From assembly GCF_001583695.1 (NCBI RefSeq), contig NZ_LOBC01000061.1:169516-233515 (forward strand): 64,000 bases of DNA, written 5' to 3'. Under the pieces are notes generated by a model. The model worked only from the letters and a program-made list of their open reading frames with translations. It was not told where the DNA came from and searched no databases. Shown piece by piece: positions 42,080-50,858 of this stretch. Made by a program: the position numbers and the translations under genes. How positions within the stretch are numbered: the stretch's first letter is position 1; each line of letters begins with the position of its first letter. This DNA comes from Bacillus wiedmannii. GTDB lineage: Bacteria; Bacillota; Bacilli; Bacillales; Bacillaceae_G.

Positions 42080-42595
42080 ATGTTGAAACTGTTTCAATAT
42101 AACTGGCAAGTTCGTGATGATTGGTTTACATGGTGCGAAGACATATCGGCCGAAGAACTGGTAAAGAAACGGGTCGGTGGATTCGGCAGTATACTACATA
42201 CCCTATTTCATATTGTAGATGTGGAATATATGTGGATCTTAGGATTGTGTGGTGAATCAGTGCCTGAGGAGCCATTGTTTGAAGAGTATGCCAGCTTACA
42301 AAAAGTGAAAAATCTTTCAGCTCAATACCACGGGAAAGTGAAGCCATTTGTGACCTCTTGGACAAATGAAATGGATTCTCGGAAACTTTCAAAAGCTGAC
42401 TTCAATGAAGAGCCGATTAGCTCAAGAGACGCACCAATTAGGCGCCGAGTCATTGAATGTACACACGGAGAGTTAATACGTCATGTCATTGTCCACGAAA
42501 TCCACCATATCGGCCAGTTATCTATATGGGCACGTGAAATCGGAAAGGAGCCAGTTTCCGCAAATCTGAGAGGGAGAGGGTTATTTGATAACTAG
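42080..42595 (+). CDS. DinB-family protein
   Basis: A 171-residue DinB-fold protein with the three metal-ligand histidines in place: LHTLFHIVDVEYMW in helix 2 and HEIHHIGQLSIWARE near the C-terminus. It is the same fold as the 23043 gene but clearly different in sequence. ATG 42080 lies eight bases after GGAGG (42067-42071); the earlier in-frame ATG overlaps the ribosome site. The coding sequence looks visibly richer in G and C than its neighbours and uses codons such as CGG, GCC and GGC more often, which suggests recent acquisition. The substrate is unknown. Confidence 0.82.
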   Translation: MLKLFQYNWQVRDDWFTWCEDISAEELVKKRVGGFGSILHTLFHIVDVEYMWILGLCGESVPEEPLFEEYASLQKVKNLSAQYHGKVKPFVTSWTNEMDSRKLSKADFNEEPISSRDAPIRRRVIECTHGELIRHVIVHEIHHIGQLSIWAREIGKEPVSANLRGRGLFDN

Positions 42596-42651
42596 ACTAA
42601 CTTTGCCAATTTCGTAATTTATTTATAAACGAATAGTTTAATTGAGTATAT

Positions 42652-42690
42652 TTAACACCGTCTATATTTCTCTAGCGGTGTTATTTGAAT
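42652..42690 (+). terminator. Terminator after the DinB gene
   Basis: AACACCG (42654-42660) pairs with CGGTGTT (42676-42682), then ATTTG. Confidence 0.6.
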
Positions 42691-42842
42691 GTATTAATAA
42701 AATTTATTTAATGTACTAATTGAATTTGAGAAAGTTTTTAGAGGGTTATGTTTGTATAGTCTCTCATCTTATAATGAATGTAGAGGAGATGACTAGGCAA
42801 CTATAGTTGTTTTCGCTTTATTATGCGAAAGGGGATGTCGGG

Positions 42843-43508
42843 ATGAAAACGAAAGGTTTACAGAAAGTGAAGAAAGTTATGTTAAGTGGTAGCATATTAC
42901 TTACGGGATTGTTAACTTTCGGTTTTTCAGAAAAAGCTTCAGCTCATGGATATGTTGAATCACCAGCGAGCCGTTCTTATTTATGTAAGCAAGGGGTAAA
43001 TGTGAATTGCGGACCGATTCAATATGAGCCACAAAGTGTAGAAGGAATAGGTGGATTCCCGCAATTAGGACCTTCTGATGGACAAATTGCCGGAGCTGGT
43101 CATTTTCCTGCTTTAGACGTTCAAACAGTTGATAGGTGGAAGAAAGTTACGTTAAACGGAGGGACGAATACATTCAAGTGGAAACTAACGGCACCTCATA
43201 GTACGAAAGAATGGAAATACTATATTACGAAAAAAGATTGGAATCCAAATAAACCATTATCACGATCTGATTTAGATTTAGTACCGTTTTATGTGAAAAA
43301 TGACGGAGGAGCTAGACCAGGAACTTCCGTGACACATGAAGCAAATGTACCTACAGATAGAAATGGATATCACCTTATTTTAGCTGTTTGGGAAATTGCA
43401 GATACTGGGAATGCATTTTATCAAGTTATAGATGTTAACCTTGTAAATAACGGTTTAGCATCAAATTTCGCGCTAAATCATGTAGTGCAGGCTCCTACCT
43501 TATTTTAA
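42843..43508 (+). CDS. AA10 lytic polysaccharide monooxygenase (chitin-binding protein)
   Basis: A 221-residue secreted protein, single AA10 domain. The signal peptide ends at KASA so that the mature chain begins with His35 (HGYVESPASR). With His87 (GAGHFPALD) it forms the copper histidine brace. WKYYITKKDWNPNKPLSR and HLILAVWEIADTGNAFYQVIDVN are conserved in CBP21-like chitin-active enzymes. It would bind and oxidatively cut crystalline chitin outside the cell. No accessory carbohydrate-binding domain is present. The frame is open to 42807, but ATG 42843 with AAAGGGG gives the normal signal peptide. Confidence 0.94.
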   Translation: MKTKGLQKVKKVMLSGSILLTGLLTFGFSEKASAHGYVESPASRSYLCKQGVNVNCGPIQYEPQSVEGIGGFPQLGPSDGQIAGAGHFPALDVQTVDRWKKVTLNGGTNTFKWKLTAPHSTKEWKYYITKKDWNPNKPLSRSDLDLVPFYVKNDGGARPGTSVTHEANVPTDRNGYHLILAVWEIADTGNAFYQVIDVNLVNNGLASNFALNHVVQAPTLF

Positions 43509-43521
43509 ATAAAATATACGT

Positions 43522-43558
43522 TTCGATCATCTAATTCATTTTAGATGATCTTTTTTAC
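43522..43558 (+). terminator. Terminator after the AA10 gene
   Basis: GATCATCTAA (43525-43534) pairs with TTAGATGATC (43541-43550), then six T. Confidence 0.9.
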
Positions 43559-43669
43559 GAAAAACGATGAAAAATATAGCAGAAAGTGCAATTATTTATA
43601 AAAAAATGGGCTTTAAATATTGTCATATTTGCTTCTTTAAGATATCCTTTTCATGAAGAGGTGGAAAAC

Positions 43670-44599
43670 ATGGAAAAAGTACTAGTTTTCGGGCATAAAA
43701 ACCCAGATACAGATGCAATTTGTTCTGCAATTGCTTATGCAGAATTGAAAAAAGAATTAGGAATGAATGCTGAGCCTGTACGTTTAGGCGAAATCAGCGG
43801 TGAAACTCAATTTGCGTTAGACTATTTTAAAGTAGAAGGACCGCGTTTTGTTGAGACAGTAGCAAGCGAAGTGAACAACGTTATTTTAGTTGATCATAAC
43901 GAGCGTCAACAAAGTGCTAACGATATCGAATCTGTTCGTGTGTTAGAAGTTATTGACCATCACCGTATTGCTAACTTTGAAACAAGCGATCCTATTTACT
44001 ACCGTTGTGAGCCAGTTGGATGTACAGCTACAATCTTAAACAAAATGTACAAAGAAAATGGCGTTACAATTCGTAAAGAAGTTGCAGGTTTAATGTTATC
44101 TGCAATCATTTCAGATTCTTTACTATTCAAATCTCCAACTTGCACAGAGCAAGACGTAGCAGCAGCTCGTGAATTAGCGGAAATCGCTGGTGTAGATGCT
44201 GATAGCTACGGCTTAGAAATGTTAAAAGCTGGTGCTGACTTAAGCGGAAAAACAATGGAGCAATTAATCTCTCTTGACGCTAAAGAATTCCAAATGGGTA
44301 ATGCGAAAGTTGAAATCGCACAAGTAAACGCTGTTGATACAAACGACGTTCTTGTACACCAAGCGGAACTTGAAAAAGTTATCTCTGCAGTAGTAGAAGA
44401 AAAAGGTTTAGACCTATTCTTATTCGTTGTAACTGATATCTTAACTAACGATTCTGTCGGTCTTGCGATCGGTAAAGCAGCAAACGTTGTTGAGAAAGCA
44501 TACAACGTATCTCTAGAAAACAACACTGCTACTTTAAAAGGTGTTGTATCTCGTAAAAAACAAATCGTACCAGTATTAACAGAAGCATTCCAAGCTTAA
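43670..44599 (+). CDS. ppaC: Manganese-dependent (family II) inorganic pyrophosphatase
   Basis: A 309-residue DHH-family pyrophosphatase. Metal ligands lie in [15 protein letters not shown] (His and two Asp), VDHNE, and the DHH signature in [10 protein letters not shown]. The C-terminal DHHA2 domain ends with [16 protein letters not shown], which holds the substrate-binding SRKKQ motif. It hydrolyses pyrophosphate in the cytoplasm, driving biosynthesis. The frame is open to 43586, but ATG 43670 behind GAGGTGG is the family start. Codon use is strikingly biased toward optimal codons, as expected for a highly expressed housekeeping gene. Confidence 0.96.
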   Translation: MEKVLVFGHKNPDTDAICSAIAYAELKKELGMNAEPVRLGEISGETQFALDYFKVEGPRFVETVASEVNNVILVDHNERQQSANDIESVRVLEVIDHHRIANFETSDPIYYRCEPVGCTATILNKMYKENGVTIRKEVAGLMLSAIISDSLLFKSPTCTEQDVAAARELAEIAGVDADSYGLEMLKAGADLSGKTMEQLISLDAKEFQMGNAKVEIAQVNAVDTNDVLVHQAELEKVISAVVEEKGLDLFLFVVTDILTNDSVGLAIGKAANVVEKAYNVSLENNTATLKGVVSRKKQIVPVLTEAFQA

Positions 44600-44619
44600 T
44601 AGTATTGAGTATGGTTTAA

Positions 44620-44663
44620 CAAAAAAGGACAAGTAGCCAATCTGACTACTTGTCCTTTTTTAT
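44620..44663 (+). terminator. Terminator after ppaC
   Basis: AAAAAGGACAAGTAG (44622-44636) pairs with CTACTTGTCCTTTTT (44646-44660). Confidence 0.92.
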
Positions 44664-44701
44664 CTCTAAAAAACAGAAAATTTAAAATGGGAGGATTGTG
44701 T

Positions 44702-46348
44702 ATGCTTAATGATTTAGAAAGTAAATTACAGTCACTTTTAGTGCGAAATATTACTTCTGTTTCAGAATTAGAGCGTTGGCTTTTGGAGGAATTGCGTGTA
44801 AACGCTGAAGTAGAAGAGGAGATAACAAGTAGTTTAATCGCCATGTATAGAGATACAAATGACAGAAATATACGTGATTTACATATGTATAATCAAAGTA
44901 CAATTCAGCCACTTTTAAAAAGATACAATGCAAAATTTGACCAGAAATTTAGAGAGTGTCCATTTTCAAATTTATTAGATGAGCAGAAATATGGATTTAC
45001 GAAAAAAGCAAGAGTAGTAAAAAGTAAAATGTTTAATGAAAAGAACATTGCTCTTTCCATTAAAGAGCAAGAACTTATTACGAAATATAGAGAAATAATG
45101 TCTAACATATCTATTAATTGGGAAGGTGAGCAAAAGACGTATGCATACGTAAAAGCAAAGCTAGATAACCCCAATAGGGCTATTCGCAAAAAAGCTTGGT
45201 ACGCTTTATGTGAAGCAAGAAGTGCAGTGAAAATAGAAATAGATTGTATTATGAATGAACTCGTACAATTGCGGAATGAGATAGCTTTACATGCAGGATT
45301 TAATAATTATAGTGAATATGCTTTTAAACAAAAAAATAGAGACTATAGTATCGAAGAGTGTTATAAACTTCATGAATCTATAGAAAAGTATGTTGTACCA
45401 ATTTGGAAACAGTTAGGAAGTCTTTCTAAAAATAATCTCGGTGTAAAAACGTATCGTCCTTGGGATTTAACGCCTTGTAATTTACCAAAAGCCCCATTTC
45501 AAAATACCGTTGATTTATTGGATGGGGTGGAAGAAATGTTTCGGAAGACTGATTTATATTTTTATGAGAAATTTATTCATATCAGGAAAGCTGGATTCAT
45601 TGACGTAGAAGAACGTGAAAATAAAGCGCCAGGAGCCGCTTGTTTTACCTTGCCTCATAGTAAAGAGGTTTTTGTGTATTCTAATTTTAGTCCATCATTT
45701 TATGCAATTAATGCACTCATACATGAAGTAGGGCATGCCTTTCATTTTTATAAACAATTTAACAATGATAGTAGTATGCAAGAAAAATATCTTCGCGAAG
45801 AAGTGGCTGAGCTTTATTCTCTCAGTCTTGAGTTGCTAGTAATGGATAAGCTGGATATCTTTTATAAGCAAGAGGATGAATATAAAGAAGTACAGCGCGT
45901 ACAATTATATCGTGCTTTCTCACTGTTAATGTCGTCAATTGCAGGAGATGTATTTCAGCACTGGCTGTATTCAAATCCAAACCATACTCCAAAAGAACGT
46001 GATAAGAAATATATGGAACTATGTGAAAGGTATCAATATTCATCAGTCGATATTGCTGGATTAGAAGATGAAATTAGTTCAAGTTGGTTAGACTCATTTC
46101 ATTTTATTCAGTTTCCTTTTTATAAAATTGAATATGCAATTGCACAAATAGGAGCAATGCAATTGTTTCAAATTTATCGGGAAGATCCAGAAAAAGCGAT
46201 TGCTTTCTTTAAAGAGGGAGCTAGTTCAGATTGGAACCTACCTATACAAGAAATATATGAAAAAACAGGTGTTACGTTTGATTTTTCGGAAGGAAGGATA
46301 GAAAGTACAACAAGGGTTATTTTGGATCTGATTAGCGAATTAAAATAA
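44702..46348 (+). CDS. M3-family oligoendopeptidase F-like peptidase
   Basis: A 548-residue cytoplasmic zinc oligopeptidase. The zinc motif is HEVGHAFHF (341-349); the conserved ENKAPGAACFTLPHSKEVFVY precedes it and FHFIQFPFYKIEYAIAQIGA follows, as in PepF. It would trim short peptides. It is intact, unlike the paralogue at 1357-2947 (HELGHAWHF), to which it aligns along its length. The start is ATG 44702, seven bases after GGGAGG; the upstream ATG 44687 overlaps that site. Confidence 0.92.
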   Translation: MLNDLESKLQSLLVRNITSVSELERWLLEELRVNAEVEEEITSSLIAMYRDTNDRNIRDLHMYNQSTIQPLLKRYNAKFDQKFRECPFSNLLDEQKYGFTKKARVVKSKMFNEKNIALSIKEQELITKYREIMSNISINWEGEQKTYAYVKAKLDNPNRAIRKKAWYALCEARSAVKIEIDCIMNELVQLRNEIALHAGFNNYSEYAFKQKNRDYSIEECYKLHESIEKYVVPIWKQLGSLSKNNLGVKTYRPWDLTPCNLPKAPFQNTVDLLDGVEEMFRKTDLYFYEKFIHIRKAGFIDVEERENKAPGAACFTLPHSKEVFVYSNFSPSFYAINALIHEVGHAFHFYKQFNNDSSMQEKYLREEVAELYSLSLELLVMDKLDIFYKQEDEYKEVQRVQLYRAFSLLMSSIAGDVFQHWLYSNPNHTPKERDKKYMELCERYQYSSVDIAGLEDEISSSWLDSFHFIQFPFYKIEYAIAQIGAMQLFQIYREDPEKAIAFFKEGASSDWNLPIQEIYEKTGVTFDFSEGRIESTTRVILDLISELK

Positions 46349-46372
46349 GGATAGCATTAGCTATCCTTATAA
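46346..46372. terminator. Bidirectional terminator
   Basis: AAGGATAGC and GCTATCCTT (46347-46369) around a short loop, between convergent genes. Confidence 0.65.
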
Positions 46373-46564
46373 CTGTTTATTCGTAGATTTCTTCTTGTTT
46401 ATATAAAATGTAATAATAGCCGCAATGATGAAAATAGGTATGGCATACGCTTGCCCAACAAACAACTTCCAGCCAACGTGATTATAGCCTTCAGATGCTG
46501 GAGCAATCATAGCGATTATGCAAACAATAATATAGAGTACTAGTGCAGGGAGAAGATTCTTCAT
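46367..46564 (-). CDS. Small two-helix membrane protein (DUF4017-like)
   Basis: A 65-residue protein with two hydrophobic segments (MKNLLPALVLYIIVCIIAMI at the start and AYAIPIFIIAAIITFYI near the end) and a basic tail. A perfect AAAGGAGGTGA site precedes ATG 46564; the longer open frame upstream is not needed. The loop APASEGYNHVGWKLFVGQ is distinctive and resembles DUF4017 members known from this bacterial group, as I remember them. No function is known. Confidence 0.68.
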   Translation of the reverse strand: MKNLLPALVLYIIVCIIAMIAPASEGYNHVGWKLFVGQAYAIPIFIIAAIITFYINKKKSTNKQL

Positions 46565-46720
46565 ATGTTCACCTCCTTTTAATAACATCAATACACATAT
46601 ATTTATATAATACAGTATAGGTTGAGATAAGGGATATGTTTTTTACAGTTATTTAAATAAAAGGGTTATTTTTAAGTGGAGTAGAAGTGATGTATGTAGA
46701 ATGATATAGGTGGGGATATA

Positions 46721-47932
46721 ATGGACAATATATTAAATAAAATAAAGCAAGATATAAATATGGATCTATTGTATGAACTATGGCCTGGTTTTATGGGGGC
46801 TGCATTCGCATTATATAATGATGAACATGTGTATGTATTTCATCATCCTCTATTTTTGAAAGATGATGATAACTATGAGTATACCGTATTAAAGTGGGAT
46901 GAACAATTTAAAGCTGATACATTTATACTATTCAAAGATTATCCGACTGCTATTGTGAATATGAATAGATATAAAGATTATGAAACTTTACTTGCGGTTG
47001 TGGTGCATGAACTTTTTCATTGTTATCAATATTTGAATAAAGAAAGGAGATTTCCAAATGAATCTATAGGATTTCAATATCCTATAACAGAAGAAAATAT
47101 AGAATTGCGAAATAAAGAACAAATTTGTTTATATGATGCTGTTCATTGTAAGTCACAAGCTGAGAGAATTAATTATATTAAGCGATTTATTGAACTAAGA
47201 GAGCGTAGAGCTAGTTTTATGAAAGAAGAGTTTATAACATATGAATGTATGGTTGAAAGCATAGAGGGGCCTGCTTGGTATGTTGAAATGAATGCATACA
47301 ATTCAGTATGCAAAAAGGATGAAAGCGAAACATTACGAAAATATAGCGGACTTATTTTAGATGCATATGAAGCTAATTGTAACATTAGAAAGAGCTGCTA
47401 TAGCCCAGGAATGCTTTTATGTTTATTATTAGATGAAATCCTTCCTGAATGGAAAACGAGCTTCTTTAATAGTGATACATCGTTATATGCCTTTTTAAAA
47501 CAAAATATAAATGTGGATTTGAGTTTAAATAATGAAATTGCAATAAGTAAAGAAACAAAGCAAATTCTTCATTTTGTTCAAAACGAAAGAGACAAGGATT
47601 TCATGCAATTTTATAAAGAAGAAGGGTATCATCTGTATATTGTAGGGAATATAAAATTAAATTCGTTTAATCCAATGAATGTAAAGTTAAACGGAAATAA
47701 AGCATTACATAAAACTTTTTTAAGTGTAAGTATACATAATAAAACATATATGATAAATCAACCTGTTTTAGCATCTTTTGAAGAAGATTTTAAAAATATG
47801 ACACAAGTTCATATCATAATGAATGAAAAACCGATAGAAACAAATAATGGTTGGAACGTAGTGGGAATTGGAGATATAGAAGCTGCGTATGAAGAAGTAG
47901 AGAGTTCTATATTTTTATATTTAAAAAGTTAG
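46721..47932 (+). CDS. HExxH-containing protein, putative metallopeptidase
   Basis: A 403-residue protein without signal peptide or membrane segment. HELFH at 96-100 (LLAVVVHELFHCYQYL) sits in a hydrophobic helix as in zinc metallopeptidases. ESIEGPAWYVEM (180-190) could supply the third, glutamate ligand of a gluzincin. The C-terminal 90 residues look beta-rich (KLNGNKALHKTFLSVSIHNK and so on) and may be a separate domain. I do not recognise a named family. It starts at ATG 46721 with a weak ribosome site and is followed after 20 bases by the DUF6884-like gene, probably in one operon. Confidence 0.68.
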   Translation: MDNILNKIKQDINMDLLYELWPGFMGAAFALYNDEHVYVFHHPLFLKDDDNYEYTVLKWDEQFKADTFILFKDYPTAIVNMNRYKDYETLLAVVVHELFHCYQYLNKERRFPNESIGFQYPITEENIELRNKEQICLYDAVHCKSQAERINYIKRFIELRERRASFMKEEFITYECMVESIEGPAWYVEMNAYNSVCKKDESETLRKYSGLILDAYEANCNIRKSCYSPGMLLCLLLDEILPEWKTSFFNSDTSLYAFLKQNINVDLSLNNEIAISKETKQILHFVQNERDKDFMQFYKEEGYHLYIVGNIKLNSFNPMNVKLNGNKALHKTFLSVSIHNKTYMINQPVLASFEEDFKNMTQVHIIMNEKPIETNNGWNVVGIGDIEAAYEEVESSIFLYLKS

Positions 47933-47952
47933 AAGTGAGGTAAGAAATAAAG

Positions 47953-48402
47953 ATGAAAAGGTTATGCATAATTCCATGCGGAAAGAAGAAAATTTGGGAT
48001 AAGTATTCAGATTACGGGCCGATGGAGGCAAAAGATGTATATATTAGCCCATTCGGAAAAGCATGTCAGGCGTATGCAACTATGTTTTTCGAGAATTGGG
48101 TTATCTTATCTGCGAAGCATGGATTTTTAAGACCAAATGATATTGTATTAGAAAACTATGATCTTGCGTTTGATTCAAAGAGTGATGAGATTATTAGTAT
48201 GGAACAATTAAAACAACAGATGATTGAAAAGGACTTGCTTCAGTTTGATGAAATCGTTTTACTTGCAGGAAAGAAACATAAGAAAGTAGTGACACAATTA
48301 TATCCAGAAGAAATCATTACGTATCCGTTAGCTGGGTGTAAAGGGATTGGGTATATGTTGCAGAGGTTGAAGGAGGCTGTGGGGGAAGGGAGGGAGCTAT
48401 AG
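47953..48402 (+). CDS. DUF6884-like protein
   Basis: A 149-residue cytoplasmic protein. IIPCGKKKIWDKY at the start, then DVYISPFGKACQAYA, VILSAKHGFL and the closing GCKGIGYMLQRLKEAV match the pattern of the DUF6884 family as I remember it (PCGKxK and SAKHGL motifs). Related proteins sit near nucleoside-modification or restriction genes, but nothing similar is nearby here. It is paired with the HExxH gene upstream. It starts at ATG 47953 behind GTGAGG. Confidence 0.7.
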   Translation: MKRLCIIPCGKKKIWDKYSDYGPMEAKDVYISPFGKACQAYATMFFENWVILSAKHGFLRPNDIVLENYDLAFDSKSDEIISMEQLKQQMIEKDLLQFDEIVLLAGKKHKKVVTQLYPEEIITYPLAGCKGIGYMLQRLKEAVGEGREL

Positions 48403-48516
48403 GGAAATTATAGTCAGCTTTTCGGTTTACATAAGCTTGGTTGATATAACAAATGTTTTACAATGTATATAGGTAACCAATGTATAATTAAGGTATGAAG
48501 ATGGAGGTGATTAAGA

Positions 48517-48708
48517 GTGAAAAAAGTTTTCAAAAGTAATGTATCTAGCTTTGTTTGTATAGGTCTTGTGTTATTATTAATTGATTTTAATAACTTATCA
48601 ATATTAGAATACATATTCTTAACAACGAGCACCCTTGCTTTTGTTGCATTTTTAGTGAACTTAGCAGTTACATACTATTGTGAGAGAGAAGAAAGAAAAT
48701 ATACATGA
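48517..48708 (+). CDS. Small two-helix membrane protein
   Basis: A 63-residue protein with two hydrophobic segments (about 8-24 and 29-53) and a charged tail EREERKYT. It starts at GTG 48517 with a good GGAGGTGATTA site. No family recognised. It is monocistronic with its own hairpin. Confidence 0.65.
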   Translation: MKKVFKSNVSSFVCIGLVLLLIDFNNLSILEYIFLTTSTLAFVAFLVNLAVTYYCEREERKYT

Positions 48709-48710
48709 AT

Positions 48711-48738
48711 GTAAAGCCCAAATATTGGGCTTTTTTCT
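48711..48738 (+). terminator. Terminator after the 63-residue gene
   Basis: AAAGCCCAA pairs with TTGGGCTTT around ATA, then T. Confidence 0.85.
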
Positions 48739-48887
48739 ATGTTGTATTTCCGTTGAATATGTAAGGAAGAATTATTAAGGATGCTAAAATAACTTTTATA
48801 AAACGTAGAATATAGACTAGTAAACAAGCCGTTTTATACTTTCAAACATAGAATATGATGAATGCTATTGAAGGGAGAGTCATATTC

Positions 48888-49076
48888 ATGGGAAACAATT
48901 GTCGTTGTAGACAATTCCAGGATTGTAATAAATTTTGGGATGATCTAATGTTTGGAAGATGTAGACGTAGAGATTGTGATGATTGTGGTTGTAAACGTAA
49001 ACGTCATTGTGATTGTGATGATTGCCGTTGCAATCGTAAGCGTGATGATGATGACGATAAGTGCCGCAAGTGGTAA
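48888..49076 (+). CDS. Cysteine-, arginine- and aspartate-rich mini-protein
   Basis: A 62-residue protein starting at ATG 48888 behind GGGAGAG; the open frame to 48855 is only leader. Twelve cysteines, many in CxC and CxxC pairs, and a near-duplicate unit (DCDDCGCKRKRH then CDCDDCRCNRKRD) ending in DDDDDKCRKW. There is no signal peptide and no enzyme fold. The composition suits a spore-coat or exosporium component, a metal-binding peptide, or a disulfide-crosslinked structural protein; none is proven. It is monocistronic with a terminator. Confidence 0.7.
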   Translation: MGNNCRCRQFQDCNKFWDDLMFGRCRRRDCDDCGCKRKRHCDCDDCRCNRKRDDDDDKCRKW

Positions 49077-49083
49077 ATTTTTT

Positions 49084-49118
49084 TGAAAGAGTACTTAAAA
49101 GTAAGTACTCTTTTTGTA
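49084..49118 (+). terminator. Terminator after the cysteine-rich gene
   Basis: AAAGAGTACTTA (49086-49097) pairs with TAAGTACTCTTT (49102-49113), then TT. Confidence 0.88.
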
Positions 49119-49128
49119 TATGAAGCTT

Positions 49129-49581
49129 TTACATTCCATCTTGAATTAATTTTCTTTCAATTTCCCATGTATCTCGTTTTTTAATTTTTATAGCTACATT
49201 AGTTCCGGTAGATTCCTTATAAAAGATATATCCATTGTTTTCGTCCACATATGTCAATGGTTCACTTATGCAATCTCGCGAACAAGATGTATTAATTAGC
49301 TCTATTAATGATAGTTCGCTCGGATCGGTTTTACTTGCATCTATAATAGTATCAACGTCTATTTTACGGTAACCTTGTAAGTTTACATGGAAACTTTGTT
49401 CAATTTCACCTGTAATGCTAGTATTCATTACTTCAACAGAATTTTTCTTTTCTTGAAGAAATCCATTCTCATAAAGTAATTTTGTATATCCAAGCCATCC
49501 AATTAAAACTAGCATAATAAACATACTAAATATTTTAAGTGTTCGAAGCCGTTTACTAACAATCGTTTCTGAGTATTTCAT
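49129..49581 (-). CDS. Membrane-anchored extracytoplasmic protein of unknown function
   Basis: A 150-residue protein: basic N-terminus, one membrane segment (IFSMFIMLVLIGWLGYTKLL), and an outer domain of about 115 residues with a close cysteine pair (NTSCSRDCISE). No family recognised. It starts at ATG 49581 with GGAGG at a slightly long distance. The following hairpin serves the next minus-strand gene. Confidence 0.65.
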   Translation of the reverse strand: MKYSETIVSKRLRTLKIFSMFIMLVLIGWLGYTKLLYENGFLQEKKNSVEVMNTSITGEIEQSFHVNLQGYRKIDVDTIIDASKTDPSELSLIELINTSCSRDCISEPLTYVDENNGYIFYKESTGTNVAIKIKKRDTWEIERKLIQDGM

Positions 49582-49673
49582 TCAGTTAAATCCTCCATTG
49601 TTTTTAATTAAAAGTATGTCTAGATGCATACTTTTAGAAGAAGGATAGAACTTAACGAGTTCTATTCTAGATT

Positions 49674-49718
49674 CAAAAAAGAAAGCATCCGAAGTTAGAT
49701 GCTTTCTTTTTTAAGTAT
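49674..49718. terminator. Terminator hairpin between two minus-strand genes
   Basis: AAAAAAGAAAGCATC pairs with GATGCTTTCTTTTTT. Symmetrical, so it works in either direction; most likely it ends the 49725-50081 transcript. Confidence 0.85.
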
Positions 49719-49724
49719 TTTTCG

Positions 49725-50081
49725 CTATCTGTTCGTTACTTGTTTCATAAGTGGTCTAATTTCTTTAACAGGTGGTTTCTTATCATAAGCATCAACGTAT
49801 GAGAAATAGTAATTTAAATTTCTGAGAAGACCTTTTCCTATTTTAGCGCTCAAGAACGGAAATACTTGCCCAGTATAATCATCGAGAGATTTACAGTAAT
49901 ATTTTTCATCTAAATATATACTGTATTTACATGTTAGTTCAACTAGTAAGTTACCGTCATCATCAATTACTTCCTTAGAATCAATAATGTCTATTAATGC
50001 GAATTTTTCATTCAGATAAACTTTCTTTTTTTTCTCGTGTTTATTTGTGAGTATAAATACGAGACCAATGGCGTTAATCAA
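49725..50081 (-). CDS. Hypothetical protein, 118 residues
   Basis: It starts at TTG 50081, seven bases after GGAGG. A short hydrophobic N-terminus (MINAIGLVFILTNKH) is followed by a lysine run and a charged soluble domain (KVYLNEKFALIDIIDSKEVI, then DDDGNLLVELTCKYSIYLDE) ending PLMKQVTNR. It is too short and too weakly hydrophobic at the start to call a signal peptide. No family recognised. Confidence 0.55.
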   Translation of the reverse strand: MINAIGLVFILTNKHEKKKKVYLNEKFALIDIIDSKEVIDDDGNLLVELTCKYSIYLDEKYYCKSLDDYTGQVFPFLSAKIGKGLLRNLNYYFSYVDAYDKKPPVKEIRPLMKQVTNR

Positions 50082-50172
50082 AAGATTTCCTCCTATAAAA
50101 AACGGATATTAATAAAATATATCGATATACGTTAAATGTAAAGGGGAGAGGTGAAATTTCATTGATACAAAG

Positions 50173-50213
50173 TTTAATAAGCCGATTTGTGTTTTCAAAT
50201 CGGCTTATTATTA
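50173..50213. terminator. Hairpin downstream of the 50211-50834 gene
   Basis: Fourteen-base perfect arms AATAAGCCGATTTG (50176-50189) and CAAATCGGCTTATT (50196-50209). Flanking T richness is modest. Confidence 0.7.
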
Positions 50214-50834
50214 TTGAAACACTTGCGGAAATTGCTTTACGATTGCGTTTGTTATCATGTCTGCCATTTCTAATGCTTCTTTTTCAATTTTATCGTATAG
50301 TTTTACGCTTGCTTCAAAATCTTTATTTAGGAAGGCAAGTGCTTCAGCTTTTGTTAATGCTAAATGTTCATAAAACATTTTTCGAAATTCTTCTTTTTCT
50401 ATATATGGGTTGATGCTAGTAAGAAACGCCACAATTTCATCACCATTAGCGTACCATTTTTTCTCTATAGCGGCAGCTGTATTTTGATCACCAGCTTTTG
50501 CGGCTTTAACTAGATCCGCTGCAATGACTAAGTGGTCTTTAATTAGTGCACTATATTTTTTTACAGCATCCTCACCATAGAATGGTTCAAGAGATAGTCC
50601 CATATGTGTTGCATTTTGAAGAAGACGCCCAACTGTAACGTTAACGTCTGGTAAATTAAAGACAATACTTATAATAGCTAATCTCGTCCAAGCGACATGT
50701 TGTTCCCATAAAGAACGCATATAACCTTTTAAAAAGTTCTCGTTTTTACTAATTCGGTAATTACGTACAGATGTATCAAAGTGTACATAAGGGTTATGAT
50801 AGGGGGAGTAATACGATTGCCAATAAGAATACAT
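50211..50834 (-). CDS. Conserved helical protein of unknown function
   Basis: A 207-residue, mostly helical, soluble protein. It begins MYSYWQSYYSPYHNPYVHFD and contains LWEQHVAWTRLAIISIVFNL, GLSLEPFYGEDAVKKYSALI, DHLVIAADLVKAAKAGDQNT and MFYEHLALTKAEALAFLNKD. Similar proteins occur widely in bacilli, sometimes mislabelled acetylglutamate kinase; none of that enzyme's motifs is present. The WxxHxxWTR and HLxIAxxLVKA segments suggest a helical bundle that may bind metal or a ligand. ATG 50834 follows AAAGGAG; the longer frame adds eight unlikely residues. Confidence 0.7.
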   Translation of the reverse strand: MYSYWQSYYSPYHNPYVHFDTSVRNYRISKNENFLKGYMRSLWEQHVAWTRLAIISIVFNLPDVNVTVGRLLQNATHMGLSLEPFYGEDAVKKYSALIKDHLVIAADLVKAAKAGDQNTAAAIEKKWYANGDEIVAFLTSINPYIEKEEFRKMFYEHLALTKAEALAFLNKDFEASVKLYDKIEKEALEMADMITNAIVKQFPQVFQ

Positions 50835-50858
50835 AAACGGTAACACTCCTTTGAACAT

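Noticed and set aside
50162-50413. 83-codon plus-strand frame
   Set aside because: Antisense to the 50211-50834 gene, with leucine-rich shadow composition.
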